40,407 bases of DNA from Intrasporangiaceae bacterium. Its GTDB lineage: Bacteria; Actinomycetota; Actinomycetes; Actinomycetales; Dermatophilaceae. The notes beneath the pieces are model-generated. The model had not been told where the DNA came from and made no database searches. It saw nothing but the letters and a program-made list of their open reading frames with translations. Numbering within the stretch: the stretch's first letter is position 1; each line of letters begins with the position of its first letter. The stretch spans positions 1 to 40,407 of the forward strand of contig JAJPIW010000036.1 of NCBI GenBank assembly GCA_021324575.1. Reading direction: 5' to 3'. This document shows, in pieces, positions 1-7,265 of the stretch. The position numbers and the translations under genes are program-made.

Positions 1-315
1 GAGACCCGACCTCGCCGCAGCAAGGGCCACCAGCCCGGTCGCAAGGCCGGCGCGCTCGTCGTCCTGGTCGACGGCCGCCTCACGCTCTACGTCGAGCGGG
101 GCGGGCGCACCCTGCTCACCTGGAGCCAGGACCCGGGAGTCCTCGGAGCGGCCGCCGATGCCCTGGCCCTGGCCGTCCGCGAGGGTGCCCTGGGACGGCT
201 GACCGTCGAGAAGGCCGACGGAGCAGCCATCCTCGGCTCGGGCGGACCGCTCGCGGCGGCCCTGGCGCAGGCCGGCTTCCACGCCACTCCCCGCGGACTT
301 CGGCTGCGACGCTGA
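1..315 (+). CDS. lhr: Lhr-type ATP-dependent helicase, C-terminal end (partial)
   Basis: The reading frame is open from the first base and ends at TGA 313-315, giving the last 104 residues of a longer protein. The piece begins with a GRKAGA stretch, then a strand-rich segment (LVVLVDGRLTLYVERGG), and ends in a small alpha/beta region with ALAQAGFHATPRGLRLRR. This matches the C-terminal domain of actinobacterial Lhr (large helicase-related) proteins, 3'-5' superfamily 2 helicases implicated in DNA repair. The helicase core lies outside the window, so the assignment rests on this end and on the neighbour. A Nei/Fpg glycosylase follows 37 bp downstream on the same strand, an arrangement common in actinobacteria that suggests a shared repair operon. 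Confidence 0.75.
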   Translation, partial: ETRPRRSKGHQPGRKAGALVVLVDGRLTLYVERGGRTLLTWSQDPGVLGAAADALALAVREGALGRLTVEKADGAAILGSGGPLAAALAQAGFHATPRGLRLRR

Positions 316-352
316 CCGAGCGCCACGCCGCCCCGAGGAGGATAGTGGTGCG

Positions 353-1216
353 ATGCCCGAGGGCGACACGGTCAAACGAACTGCCGAGCGGCTGCACGCC
401 GCCTTGGCCGGGCAACCGCTCGTGGTGGGCGACCTTCGCTGGCCGTCCATCGCCACGGCCGACCTGCGGGGAGTCACGACGACCGAGGTCGTCGCCCGTG
501 GCAAGCACCTCCTCCACCGCTTCGACGACGGCCGAACGCTGCACTCGCACCTGCGGATGGAGGGTCAGTGGCGGGTCGACCGCACCGACCTGGGAAGCAG
601 CGGTCGCCTGGCCCGCAGGGCCGACACTCGAGCCATCCTCGCCACCCCGGAGTGGACGGCATACGGGCTCCGACTGGGAATGCTGGACCTGGTGCGCACG
701 ACCGAGGAGTCGACCCTCGTCGGACACCTCGGACCCGACGTCCTCGGGCCGGACTGGGACGCTGGGCGAGCGGTGACCAACCTCGCTGCCGCCGACGAGA
801 CCGTCGGCGGTGCGCTGCTCGACCAACGCAACCTGGCCGGCGTCGGGACCATGTGGGCGGCGGAGGGGCTGTTCCTCCTCCGACTCCGGCCGTGGACCCG
901 CACGTCGGAGGTCCCGGCCGGCACGCTGAAGGAGCTGCTGGACCGGATCCACCGGCTCATGTCGGCGGCCGTCGGGTATGCCGTGCAGTCCTCCACCGGG
1001 GTGCGGCGAGCCGGCGAGACGACGTACGTCCATGGCCGGTCCGGGCGACCCTGTCGCCGGTGCGGGGGTACGGTGCGGGTCGCCACGGTGGGCCCGGCCC
1101 TTCGGGAGCGGACGATGTTCTACTGCCCCGGGTGCCAAGGCGGGCTCGCCCCGACCGACGACGGGCGCCCGATGCGGCCGCTCGGCTCCGGACCACGAGG
1201 CCCCAAGCGTCACTGA
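353..1216 (+). CDS. nei2: Fpg/Nei-family DNA glycosylase/AP lyase (Nei2-like)
   Basis: The 287-residue protein starts MPEGDTV. After removal of Met1 the Pro becomes the N-terminal catalytic nucleophile of the Fpg/Nei family and Glu3 its partner, so this start is firm. GAGGAGG at 335-341 is a well-placed ribosome site. The C-terminus carries a zinc finger with Cys234, Cys237, Cys258 and Cys261. The family excises oxidised bases and cleaves the abasic strand in base-excision repair. The MPEGDTV start, rather than MPELPEV, points to the Nei rather than the MutM branch; which lesions it prefers cannot be told from sequence. It lies just behind lhr, probably in the same transcript, and converges on clgR. 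Confidence 0.9.
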   Translation: MPEGDTVKRTAERLHAALAGQPLVVGDLRWPSIATADLRGVTTTEVVARGKHLLHRFDDGRTLHSHLRMEGQWRVDRTDLGSSGRLARRADTRAILATPEWTAYGLRLGMLDLVRTTEESTLVGHLGPDVLGPDWDAGRAVTNLAAADETVGGALLDQRNLAGVGTMWAAEGLFLLRLRPWTRTSEVPAGTLKELLDRIHRLMSAAVGYAVQSSTGVRRAGETTYVHGRSGRPCRRCGGTVRVATVGPALRERTMFYCPGCQGGLAPTDDGRPMRPLGSGPRGPKRH

Positions 1217-1245
1217 CCGACCCGGTTGGCGACCAGTCACCTTGA

Positions 1246-1315
1246 CTCAGCACAGGTTGGGTCACTCAGCAGACGTTGCAACCTGTGCTGAGTGACCCAA
1301 GCTCTGCTAGCAGAG
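1246..1315. repeat. Nested inverted repeats between convergent nei2 and clgR
   Basis: A 14-bp arm at 1246-1259 is perfectly complementary to 1279-1292. A second overlapping 14-bp arm at 1257-1270 pairs with 1287-1300, so the two hairpins exclude each other. A 14-bp perfect palindrome, CTCTGCTAGCAGAG, follows at 1302-1315. The underlying word, about AGCACAGGTTGGGTCA, also recurs imperfectly in direct orientation near 1269 and 1309. The position between two convergent 3' ends suggests a bidirectional terminator; no T-tract is present. Confidence 0.7.
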
Positions 1316-1356
1316 GTTAGGTCAGAGGGGCGGCGGCCGGGTGGGGCGCAGTGGGG

Positions 1357-1695
1357 TCAGGCCGCGGAGGCGGACACGACGCGGCGGCCACCCACCGGCA
1401 GGGTGACCGGGGCGGTCAGTGCCTCGGTCTCGGCGACCCGGTCGGACAGCACGCCGAGCACCTCCGACAGCGGCAGCCCGAGGGCCGAGCAGACGGCATA
1501 GAGCAGCTCGGAGGAGGCTTCCTTCTCACCACGCTCGATCTCGGAGAGATAGCCGAGGGAGACCGAGGCCGCGGCAGAGACTTCGCGGAGGGTGCGGCCC
1601 TGCTCCTGGCGGGCCTCACGGAGGACGTCCCCGAGCTCGCGGCGCAACAGGATCACGCGCTTCTCGCCTCCGCTTCCGTCTGTCGGGGTGACCAC
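1357..1695 (-). CDS. clgR: ClgR-like XRE-family transcriptional regulator
   Basis: This 112-residue protein has one helix-turn-helix domain of the XRE type (roughly residues 18-70), including [16 protein letters not shown] and [13 protein letters not shown]. Length, motif and position next to cinA and pgsA match ClgR, which in actinobacteria activates clpP1P2 and other proteolysis and stress genes. The GTG start at 1693-1695 is chosen because TACGGT at 1702-1707 lies exactly 6 nt before it, the spacing of a leaderless transcript. It is therefore probably transcribed on its own as well as from the rimO-pgsA-cinA transcript. The tail ([19 protein letters not shown]) is small and alanine-rich, which could make it a Clp substrate; that last point is inference. 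Confidence 0.85.
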   Translation of the reverse strand: MVTPTDGSGGEKRVILLRRELGDVLREARQEQGRTLREVSAAASVSLGYLSEIERGEKEASSELLYAVCSALGLPLSEVLGVLSDRVAETEALTAPVTLPVGGRRVVSASAA

Positions 1696-1701
1696 ATGTC
1701 C

Positions 1702-1707
1702 ACCGTA
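1702..1707 (-). promoter_or_regulatory. Leaderless -10 of clgR (TACGGT)
   Basis: TACGGT on the minus strand ends 6 nt before the GTG start of clgR, so the transcript would begin at or next to the start codon. No clear -35 is seen. Confidence 0.55.
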
Positions 1708-1753
1708 CTCTGCGCTGCCGAGCCTTCGCACGGCGTATGCCCCATGTCGCTGC

Positions 1754-2335
1754 TCAACGCGGCGTGTCGCGTTCTTCTTCCGAGGGCCGGGTCTCCGCCG
1801 GCCGGGGCTCAATGGGCTGGGTTTCCCTCGGCCGGGTCGACTCGGCCACCACCCCCCGGGCCAGGTCGAGTGCCGCGGCGACGGTGGCCGCCCGGATGGC
1901 AGAGCGGTCGCCGCGAAGCCGCAGGGTCCGCACCACCACCTCCACCTCCACCGACTCGTCGCGGCCCGGGCCCGCGACGGCGACGTACACCGTCCCGACC
2001 GGCTGCCCGTCCTGCGGGTCAGGTCCGGCGACCCCGGTCGTGGCGATCCCCACGTCTGATCCGAGCACGCGGCATACGCCGAGGGCCATCTGGCCTGCGA
2101 CATCAGGGTCGACGGCACCGCGCGCGGCGAGCAGCGCGGCGTCGACACCGAGGACCTCGGCCTTGAGCCGGGTCGCGTACGAGACGACCGACCCGACGAA
2201 GGCGGCCGACGCCCCCGGCACATCGGTGAGCGCGGCAGCGACCAGGCCCCCGGTCAGCGACTCGGCCGTGGCCACGGTGAGCCCGTATGCCGTGAGCGCG
2301 GCAACCAGGTCGGCCGCGACCCGAGCCGCGGTCAC
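1754..2335 (-). CDS. cinA: CinA-family nicotinamide-nucleotide amidohydrolase
   Basis: The 193-residue protein corresponds to the stand-alone C-terminal CinA domain (PncC type). Typical motifs are the TAESLTGG stretch, the [14 protein letters not shown] segment and [25 protein letters not shown]. The enzyme deamidates nicotinamide mononucleotide in pyridine-nucleotide recycling. The GTG start at 2333-2335 overlaps the pgsA stop in a GTGA arrangement, so translation is probably coupled. The last 25 or so residues are low-complexity, rich in Pro, Glu, Thr and Arg. In several bacteria cinA is competence-linked, which is worth noting beside the uptake-like motif found here, but the domain alone proves nothing about competence. 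Confidence 0.9.
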   Translation of the reverse strand: MTAARVAADLVAALTAYGLTVATAESLTGGLVAAALTDVPGASAAFVGSVVSYATRLKAEVLGVDAALLAARGAVDPDVAGQMALGVCRVLGSDVGIATTGVAGPDPQDGQPVGTVYVAVAGPGRDESVEVEVVVRTLRLRGDRSAIRAATVAAALDLARGVVAESTRPRETQPIEPRPAETRPSEEERDTPR

Positions 2336-2964
2336 GACTGTCGCTGGCTGCGCGCCCGCTTCATCTGGGCGCGAGGGCTGTTGCGCCGCAACCGGATCGC
2401 GCGGCCGACGTAGTCGAGGCCGGTGACCATGGTGACGACGAGCGCGACGAGGAGGACACCCCAGGCGATCGTGTGCCAGCCGTTTGCGCCCGGCCAGGAC
2501 CACAGCGGCAGGACGAACAGCCACAGGCCCAGCGCCTGGAGCAGGGTCTTGACCTTGCCCCCGCGGCTCGCGGGCAGCACGCCGTGCCGGATGACGACGA
2601 AGCGCAGCGCGGTCACTCCCCACTCACGCACGAGGATGAGGACGGTGACCCACCACGAGACGTCGCCGAGGTAGGAGAGACCCACGAGCGCCATCGTCAT
2701 GAGCGCCTTGTCGGCGATCGGGTCGACGACCTTGCCGAAGTCCGTGACGAGGCCCCGGCTGCGGGCCAGGTCGCCGTCGATCCGGTCGGTGAGCATGGCG
2801 ACGAAGAAGACGAAGGCCGCCCAGTAGCGCATCCCCGTCTGGTGGCCGTCCCCGAAGAGGAGCAACCAGCCGAAGACCGGGACGAGGAGCAGCCGGAGGA
2901 CGGTCAGCGCGTTGGCGATGTTCCAGGCGCTGGGGGCAGCGGTGCCCGTCTCGGTCTCGGTCAT
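2332..2964 (-). CDS. pgsA: CDP-diacylglycerol--glycerol-3-phosphate 3-phosphatidyltransferase
   Basis: This 210-residue membrane protein carries the complete CDP-alcohol phosphotransferase signature D-G-x2-A-R-x8-G-x3-D-x3-D: Asp63, Gly64, Ala67, Arg68, Gly77, Asp81 and Asp85. Several hydrophobic helices surround it (about residues 18-37, 45-60, 88-108 and 150-185). Members of this family attach a polar head group to CDP-diacylglycerol at the cytoplasmic membrane; the PgsA product is phosphatidylglycerol phosphate. The ATG overlaps the rimO stop by 4 nt and the stop overlaps the cinA start by 4 nt, so the three genes form a tightly coupled operon. The same order, ending in clgR, is common in actinobacteria. 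The C-terminus is strongly basic. Confidence 0.92.
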   Translation of the reverse strand: MTETETGTAAPSAWNIANALTVLRLLLVPVFGWLLLFGDGHQTGMRYWAAFVFFVAMLTDRIDGDLARSRGLVTDFGKVVDPIADKALMTMALVGLSYLGDVSWWVTVLILVREWGVTALRFVVIRHGVLPASRGGKVKTLLQALGLWLFVLPLWSWPGANGWHTIAWGVLLVALVVTMVTGLDYVGRAIRLRRNSPRAQMKRARSQRQS

Positions 2965-4418
2965 GCCGGCGCCGCCACGAGGTCGAGGCCCTCGGTGCCG
3001 ACGACGACCGCGTCGACGAAGTCGCCGACGGCCGGGGCTCCGGCCCAGTCACCGGTGAGGATGGTCGCTCCGTCGATGTCCGGCCCCTGGTGGGCAGCCC
3101 GCCCCACGATGTCCCCGGTCTCGTCATCGATCGACTCGACGAGTACGCGGACCGGCTCGCCGACCCGTGCCTCGGCCCGCTGGGCGGTGAGCTCCTCGGT
3201 GAGGGCGGTGAGCCGTGCCACCCGCTCGGCGATCTCGGCCTCGTCGACCTTGCCGTCGAGGTGCTCGCCCTCGGTGCCGTCCTCGTCGGAGTACCCGAAG
3301 ACGCCGACGACGTCCAGGTCGGCCGCCGTGAGGAACTGCTCGAGCTCGACGACGTCGGCCTCGGTCTCGCCGGGGAAGCCGACGATGACGTTGGACCGGA
3401 TCCCGGCCGTCGGCGACAGGCGACGGACTCGGGCGATGAGGTCGAGGAAGGACTCGGTGCCGCCGAAGCGACGCATCCGGCGCAGCAGGTCGGGCGCGGC
3501 GTGCTGGAAGGAGATGTCGAACCACGGCACGACGCCGGGCGTCGAGGCCATCGCCTCGAGCAGGCCCGGCCGGATCTCGGCGGGCTGCAGGTAGGACACC
3601 CGCGTCCACTCGATGCCCTCCACGGCGGTCAGCTCCGGCAGGACCTTCTCCAGCAGGGTGAGGTCGCCCAGGTCCTTGCCGTAGGACGTGGAGTTCTCGC
3701 TCACGAGGAACAGCTCCTTGACACCCTGCTCGGCCAGCCAGCGCGCCTCGGCCACGACGTCGGTGGGCCGTCGCGACACGAAGGCGCCCCGGAACATCGG
3801 GATGGCGCAGAACGCACACCGGCGGTCGCAGCCGCTCGCGATCTTCAGCGGCGCCCAGGGCCGGCCGTCGAGGCGTGCGCGGACGACCCGGGGGCCGGAC
3901 TGCGGACCACCTCCGCCGTATGCCGCGTCGGCGGCGACGCTCGAATGTCCGGGCACCGCGACCGACGACGCGGACGCCTGGCGCTGGGTCGGGGTGAGCG
4001 GCAGCAGCTGGCGCCGGTCCTTGGGGACGTGCGACACGGGCCGCTCGCCGGCGAGGATCCGCTGGAGGTGGCCGGACATGTCGGCGTAGGAGTCGAAGCC
4101 GAGGACGGCGTCGGCGTCGGGCAGCTCGTCGGCCAGGGTCTGGCCGTAGCGCTCGGCGAGGCAGCCCACGGCGACGACCGCCTTGGTACGGCCCTGCTCC
4201 TTGAGGTCGGCCGCCTCGAGGAGCTGGTCGATCGAGTCCTTCTTGGCCTGCTCGATGAAGCCGCAGGTGTTGACGACGGCCACGTCCGCCTCGGCCGCGT
4301 CGTCGACCAGCCGCCAGCCCTCGGCTGCCAGCCGGCCGGCGAGCTCCTCGGAGTCGACCTCGTTGCGCGTGCACCCGAGGGTCACGAGCGCAACGCTGCG
4401 CTGCTCCGTGGCCTCCAT
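2961..4418 (-). CDS. rimO: Ribosomal protein S12 methylthiotransferase
   Basis: RimO adds a methylthio group to an aspartate of ribosomal protein S12 using a radical-SAM and a second iron-sulfur cluster. The N-terminal MTTase domain holds the three expected cysteines (Cys16, Cys52, Cys86). The radical-SAM motif CDRRCAFC gives Cys197, Cys201 and Cys204. A TRAM domain closes the 485-residue protein. A Ser/Ala/Gly-rich linker (about 141-180) separates the first two domains. A GTG lies 9 nt upstream, but it overlaps the likely -10 box (TAGAGT, 4426-4431), so I take ATG 4416-4418 as the start of a leaderless transcript. First gene of rimO-pgsA-cinA-clgR and divergent from the dipeptidase. The radical-SAM sequence alone cannot fully exclude MiaB, but length and context favour RimO. 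Confidence 0.9.
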   Translation of the reverse strand: MEATEQRSVALVTLGCTRNEVDSEELAGRLAAEGWRLVDDAAEADVAVVNTCGFIEQAKKDSIDQLLEAADLKEQGRTKAVVAVGCLAERYGQTLADELPDADAVLGFDSYADMSGHLQRILAGERPVSHVPKDRRQLLPLTPTQRQASASSVAVPGHSSVAADAAYGGGGPQSGPRVVRARLDGRPWAPLKIASGCDRRCAFCAIPMFRGAFVSRRPTDVVAEARWLAEQGVKELFLVSENSTSYGKDLGDLTLLEKVLPELTAVEGIEWTRVSYLQPAEIRPGLLEAMASTPGVVPWFDISFQHAAPDLLRRMRRFGGTESFLDLIARVRRLSPTAGIRSNVIVGFPGETEADVVELEQFLTAADLDVVGVFGYSDEDGTEGEHLDGKVDEAEIAERVARLTALTEELTAQRAEARVGEPVRVLVESIDDETGDIVGRAAHQGPDIDGATILTGDWAGAPAVGDFVDAVVVGTEGLDLVAAPA

Positions 4419-4425
4419 GGCGCCC

Positions 4426-4431
4426 ACTCTA
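4426..4431 (-). promoter_or_regulatory. Leaderless -10 of rimO (TAGAGT)
   Basis: TAGAGT on the minus strand is separated by 7 nt from the rimO ATG. It sits back to back with the dipeptidase -10 at 4447-4452, so both promoters share a region of about 40 bp. Confidence 0.6.
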
Positions 4432-4446
4432 TGTGGCCACCGTCGC

Positions 4447-4452
4447 TACAGT
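4447..4452 (+). promoter_or_regulatory. Leaderless -10 of the M19 dipeptidase (TACAGT)
   Basis: TACAGT lies 8 nt before ATG 4461-4463. There is no ribosome-binding site in this gap, consistent with a leaderless mRNA. Confidence 0.55.
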
Positions 4453-4460
4453 TGCCGGCC

Positions 4461-5648
4461 ATGGGTCCCGTGTCCGAGGTCGTCCGCGACGTCCTGTCCC
4501 AGTCCCCCGTGTGGGACGGTCACAACGACCTGCCGTGGGAGTGGCGCGAGCTCGCGGCATACGACCTGTCCCGGATGGACCCGGGTGACCGGCTCTCGAC
4601 GACGCACACCGACCTGCCCCGTCTGCGCGAGGGCGGTGTGGGCGCCCAGTTCTGGTCGGTCTTCGTGCCGCAGTCGCTCACCGGGGACGACGCGGTGAGC
4701 GCGACCCTCGAGCAGGTCGACGCCGTGTACCGGCTCACTGCCGCCCATCCCGACCGGCTGGTGCTCGCCACGACGACCGAGGACGTGCGCCGGGCCTTTC
4801 GTGAGGGCCGGATCGCCAGCCTGATGGGCGCCGAGGGCGGGCACAGCATCAACTGCTCGTTGGGCACTCTGCGCATGCTGCACGAGCTCGGCGTCCGGTA
4901 CCTGACGCTGACCCACAACGAGAACGTCCCCTGGGCCGACTCCGCGACCGACGTCCCGCGCCTCGGCGGGCTCTCGGCGTTCGGCCGCGAGGTGGTCCGC
5001 GAGATGAACCGGCTGGGCATGCTCGTCGACCTCAGCCACGTCAGCGCCGACACCATGCGCGACGCCCTTGCCGTGACGAGCGCACCACCGATCTTCAGCC
5101 ACTCCAGCGCGTATGCCGTGTGCCCTCACCCGCGCAACGTGCCCGACGACGTCATCGCCGCGACCGCCGCCGCCGACGGCGTCGTGTGCGTGACGTTCGT
5201 GCCCAAGTTCGTCAACAACGCGGTGCGCGAGTGGGACGCGCAGTGCCTGGCCGACGCCGAGGCCGCTGGCCTGCGCACCCAGGACTTCACGGCATACACC
5301 GCGTTCCAGAAGGCCTGGCAGCAGACCCACCCGATGCCGCCCTCGAGCCTGGCCGACGTCGTGGCGCACTGCGAGCACGTCCGCGAGGTGGCCGGCATCG
5401 AGCACATCGGGCTCGGCGGCGACTACGACGGGACTCCCACTCTCCCAACGGGACTGGACGACGTGACCGGCTACCCACGGCTCCTCGACGCACTCGTTGA
5501 GAGGTCCTGGTCCCCCGCCGACCTGGTTCACCTGACGAGCGGCAACCTGCTCCGGGTGCTGGGCGCCGCCGAGGACGTCGCCCGCGACGAGCAGTCCCGC
5601 CGGGGGCCGAGCACGCTGGTGTTCAGCTCCGCGACCGACGCACGGTGA
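4461..5648 (+). CDS. Membrane dipeptidase family protein (peptidase M19)
   Basis: The 395-residue protein is a zinc dipeptidase of family M19 (renal dipeptidase-like). All five metal ligands are visible: His21 and Asp23 in WDGHND, Glu125 in MGAEGGHS, His193 in DLSHVS and His214 in IFSHSSA. The GLGGDYDG motif near the C-terminus is also typical. Such enzymes hydrolyse dipeptides, including some D-amino-acid or beta-lactam-like substrates; the substrate here is unknown. There is no signal peptide, so it is probably cytoplasmic despite the family name. The ATG is supported by a -10 box 8 nt upstream. Its 3' end overlaps the convergent ion-channel gene by 26 bp. Confidence 0.92.
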   Translation: MGPVSEVVRDVLSQSPVWDGHNDLPWEWRELAAYDLSRMDPGDRLSTTHTDLPRLREGGVGAQFWSVFVPQSLTGDDAVSATLEQVDAVYRLTAAHPDRLVLATTTEDVRRAFREGRIASLMGAEGGHSINCSLGTLRMLHELGVRYLTLTHNENVPWADSATDVPRLGGLSAFGREVVREMNRLGMLVDLSHVSADTMRDALAVTSAPPIFSHSSAYAVCPHPRNVPDDVIAATAAADGVVCVTFVPKFVNNAVREWDAQCLADAEAAGLRTQDFTAYTAFQKAWQQTHPMPPSSLADVVAHCEHVREVAGIEHIGLGGDYDGTPTLPTGLDDVTGYPRLLDALVERSWSPADLVHLTSGNLLRVLGAAEDVARDEQSRRGPSTLVFSSATDAR

Positions 5649-6315
5649 GACTGACCATCCGCGAGACGACCATGGCGACGTACATGACGCCGGCGAGCTG
5701 CTCGATCATCGACCAGGCCCGCGCCTGACGCCCGATCGGCACGATGTCGGAGAGCCCGACGCTGGTGAGGTTGGCGAAGGACAGGTAGAGCAGCTCGAAC
5801 CACGTCCGCTCGCCCGGGCCCTGGAACGCCGTGAACGAGCTGGGCACGAGGAACTGGATGGCGTCGAAGGCGTACGCGAAGCCCCAGGCCAGCACCGTGA
5901 ACGCCGCCCCCACGCCGAAGAGGTCGTCACTGGTCACCCAGTCGTCGCCGAAGAGGTATCGGACGAGCGCGTAGGACGTGTAGAAGTAGAAGAGCACGTG
6001 GACCAGGTCCGAGACGAGGTGCACCGGGGAGCTGGTCGCCACGAAGATCTCGGCGATCGACAGGGCCAGGGCGGTGGCACCGAGGACCATCGCCGGGACG
6101 ACGTGGGCGGCTGTGGCCCGGATCGTCCAGATCGCCAGGCCGAGAACGAGGGTGCCGATGACCGAGAGCGCAGCCCGCCCCAGCTCCTGCGTACCCACGA
6201 ACGGGTACACGACGATCGCCGCCACCTGCATGGCGAGCAGCACGGCGGACGGGTACTGGGCCACCCGTTGGCGGAGGCCGCGGGGACGCAGCGTGGAGGG
6301 CGACGCCTCGGTCAC
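5623..6315 (-). CDS. Ion channel family membrane protein (six helices, one pore loop)
   Basis: The 230-residue protein has hydrophobic helices at about residues 23-43, 50-70, 75-95, 104-128 and 134-155, then a pore-like segment and a last helix (about 203-220). The pore segment reads WFELLYLSFANLTSVGLSDIVP, with TSVGLSD where potassium channels have TVGYGD, so selectivity is uncertain. The layout resembles a six-helix ion-channel subunit of the Ion_trans_2 type, but no charged S4 voltage sensor is evident. GTG 6313-6315 overlaps the stop of the upstream SMP-30-like gene in a GTGA arrangement, which favours this start over the GTG at 6325-6327. The two genes are probably cotranscribed. Confidence 0.75.
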   Translation of the reverse strand: MTEASPSTLRPRGLRQRVAQYPSAVLLAMQVAAIVVYPFVGTQELGRAALSVIGTLVLGLAIWTIRATAAHVVPAMVLGATALALSIAEIFVATSSPVHLVSDLVHVLFYFYTSYALVRYLFGDDWVTSDDLFGVGAAFTVLAWGFAYAFDAIQFLVPSSFTAFQGPGERTWFELLYLSFANLTSVGLSDIVPIGRQARAWSMIEQLAGVMYVAMVVSRMVSLTVRRSRS

Positions 6316-7235
6316 AGGTCGAACCACGCGATGGCCGGCTCAGCGAGACTGCCGAGCCAGACCCGGCCCTCGTGCTCGCGCACCCCGGTCGCCATGTGCC
6401 AGCTCGTCGCGTCGGCCTCGAGATCGTGGACGAGGGCACCGTCGGAGTCGTATGCCGCGACCCGCGCCGTCCGCCGGGGCGTCGGCTTGAGCGCATCGGG
6501 CATCCGGCGCGCGGTCTGCTTCAGCCACGGCGGCGCCTTGGTCTGCAGGAAGGTGAGGGTCGGGTCCTTGGGCGAGGCGTAGCTGACCCAGATCAACCCG
6601 TCGCTGCCGCGGGCGATGTTGTCGGGGTGGCAGGGCAGGTCGTCGACGAAGACGTCAGAGGTCCCGGCGAGGCCGCCGGTCAGCCAGTGCCGCCGCAACC
6701 GTCGGTGACCGGTCTCGGCGACGACGACGAAGGACTCGTCGGCGGCGAGGGCAACGCCGTTGGCGAAGCTCAACCCGTCGAGGACGACCTCGGGTTGGCC
6801 GCCGGGGGCCACCCGCAGGAGGCGACCGGTGCAGGTGTCCTCGATGAGGTCGTTCTGCCACTCCTCGACCGACCAGCGCGTGCTGGAGTCGCTGAACCAG
6901 ATCACCCCCTCGGCGGTGACAGCGGCGTTGTTGCAGAACACCATCGGCCGGCCGTCGACCCCCTCGGCGAGCGTCTCGATCGCGCCGTCGTCCAGCGTCA
7001 CGGCGAGCAGCCCCCGGTGCGCGTCGCAGACGAGCAGCCGGCCGTCGGGCAGCCACTCCAGGCCGAGCGGCCGCCCCCCGGTGTTGGTGATCCGGGTGAT
7101 CCGGCGCCCGTCGTCGTCGACCGCGTGGACGGCTCCGTCGGCGCAGCCGGTGTATGCCGTGCCGTCCGGTCCGATGAGGACGTCCTCGGCGCCGGGGCCA
7201 GGGACGGGGACGACCGTGAGAGGGCGAGGGCTCAT
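6312..7235 (-). CDS. SMP-30/strictosidine synthase-like beta-propeller protein
   Basis: The 307-residue protein shows repeated beta-propeller blades with the pattern xxDGRLLVCD, AVTAEGVIWFSDSST, SFANGVALAADESFVVVAET and LPCHPDNIARGSDGLIWV. The last two blocks are characteristic of the strictosidine-synthase-like branch of the SMP-30/gluconolactonase superfamily, whose bacterial members are often lactonases or esterases. The actual substrate cannot be told. No signal peptide is seen. The ATG start is supported by TAGGGT 7 nt upstream. The stop overlaps the start of the ion-channel gene by 4 nt. Confidence 0.82.
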   Translation of the reverse strand: MSPRPLTVVPVPGPGAEDVLIGPDGTAYTGCADGAVHAVDDDGRRITRITNTGGRPLGLEWLPDGRLLVCDAHRGLLAVTLDDGAIETLAEGVDGRPMVFCNNAAVTAEGVIWFSDSSTRWSVEEWQNDLIEDTCTGRLLRVAPGGQPEVVLDGLSFANGVALAADESFVVVAETGHRRLRRHWLTGGLAGTSDVFVDDLPCHPDNIARGSDGLIWVSYASPKDPTLTFLQTKAPPWLKQTARRMPDALKPTPRRTARVAAYDSDGALVHDLEADATSWHMATGVREHEGRVWLGSLAEPAIAWFDL

Positions 7236-7242
7236 GGATCGG

Positions 7243-7248
7243 ACCCTA
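7243..7248 (-). promoter_or_regulatory. Leaderless -10 of the SMP-30-like gene (TAGGGT)
   Basis: TAGGGT on the minus strand, 7 nt before the ATG at 7233-7235. It sits in the 30-bp gap after the ftsK stop. Confidence 0.55.
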
Positions 7249-7265
7249 GTGGTTGGGACCCCTCG

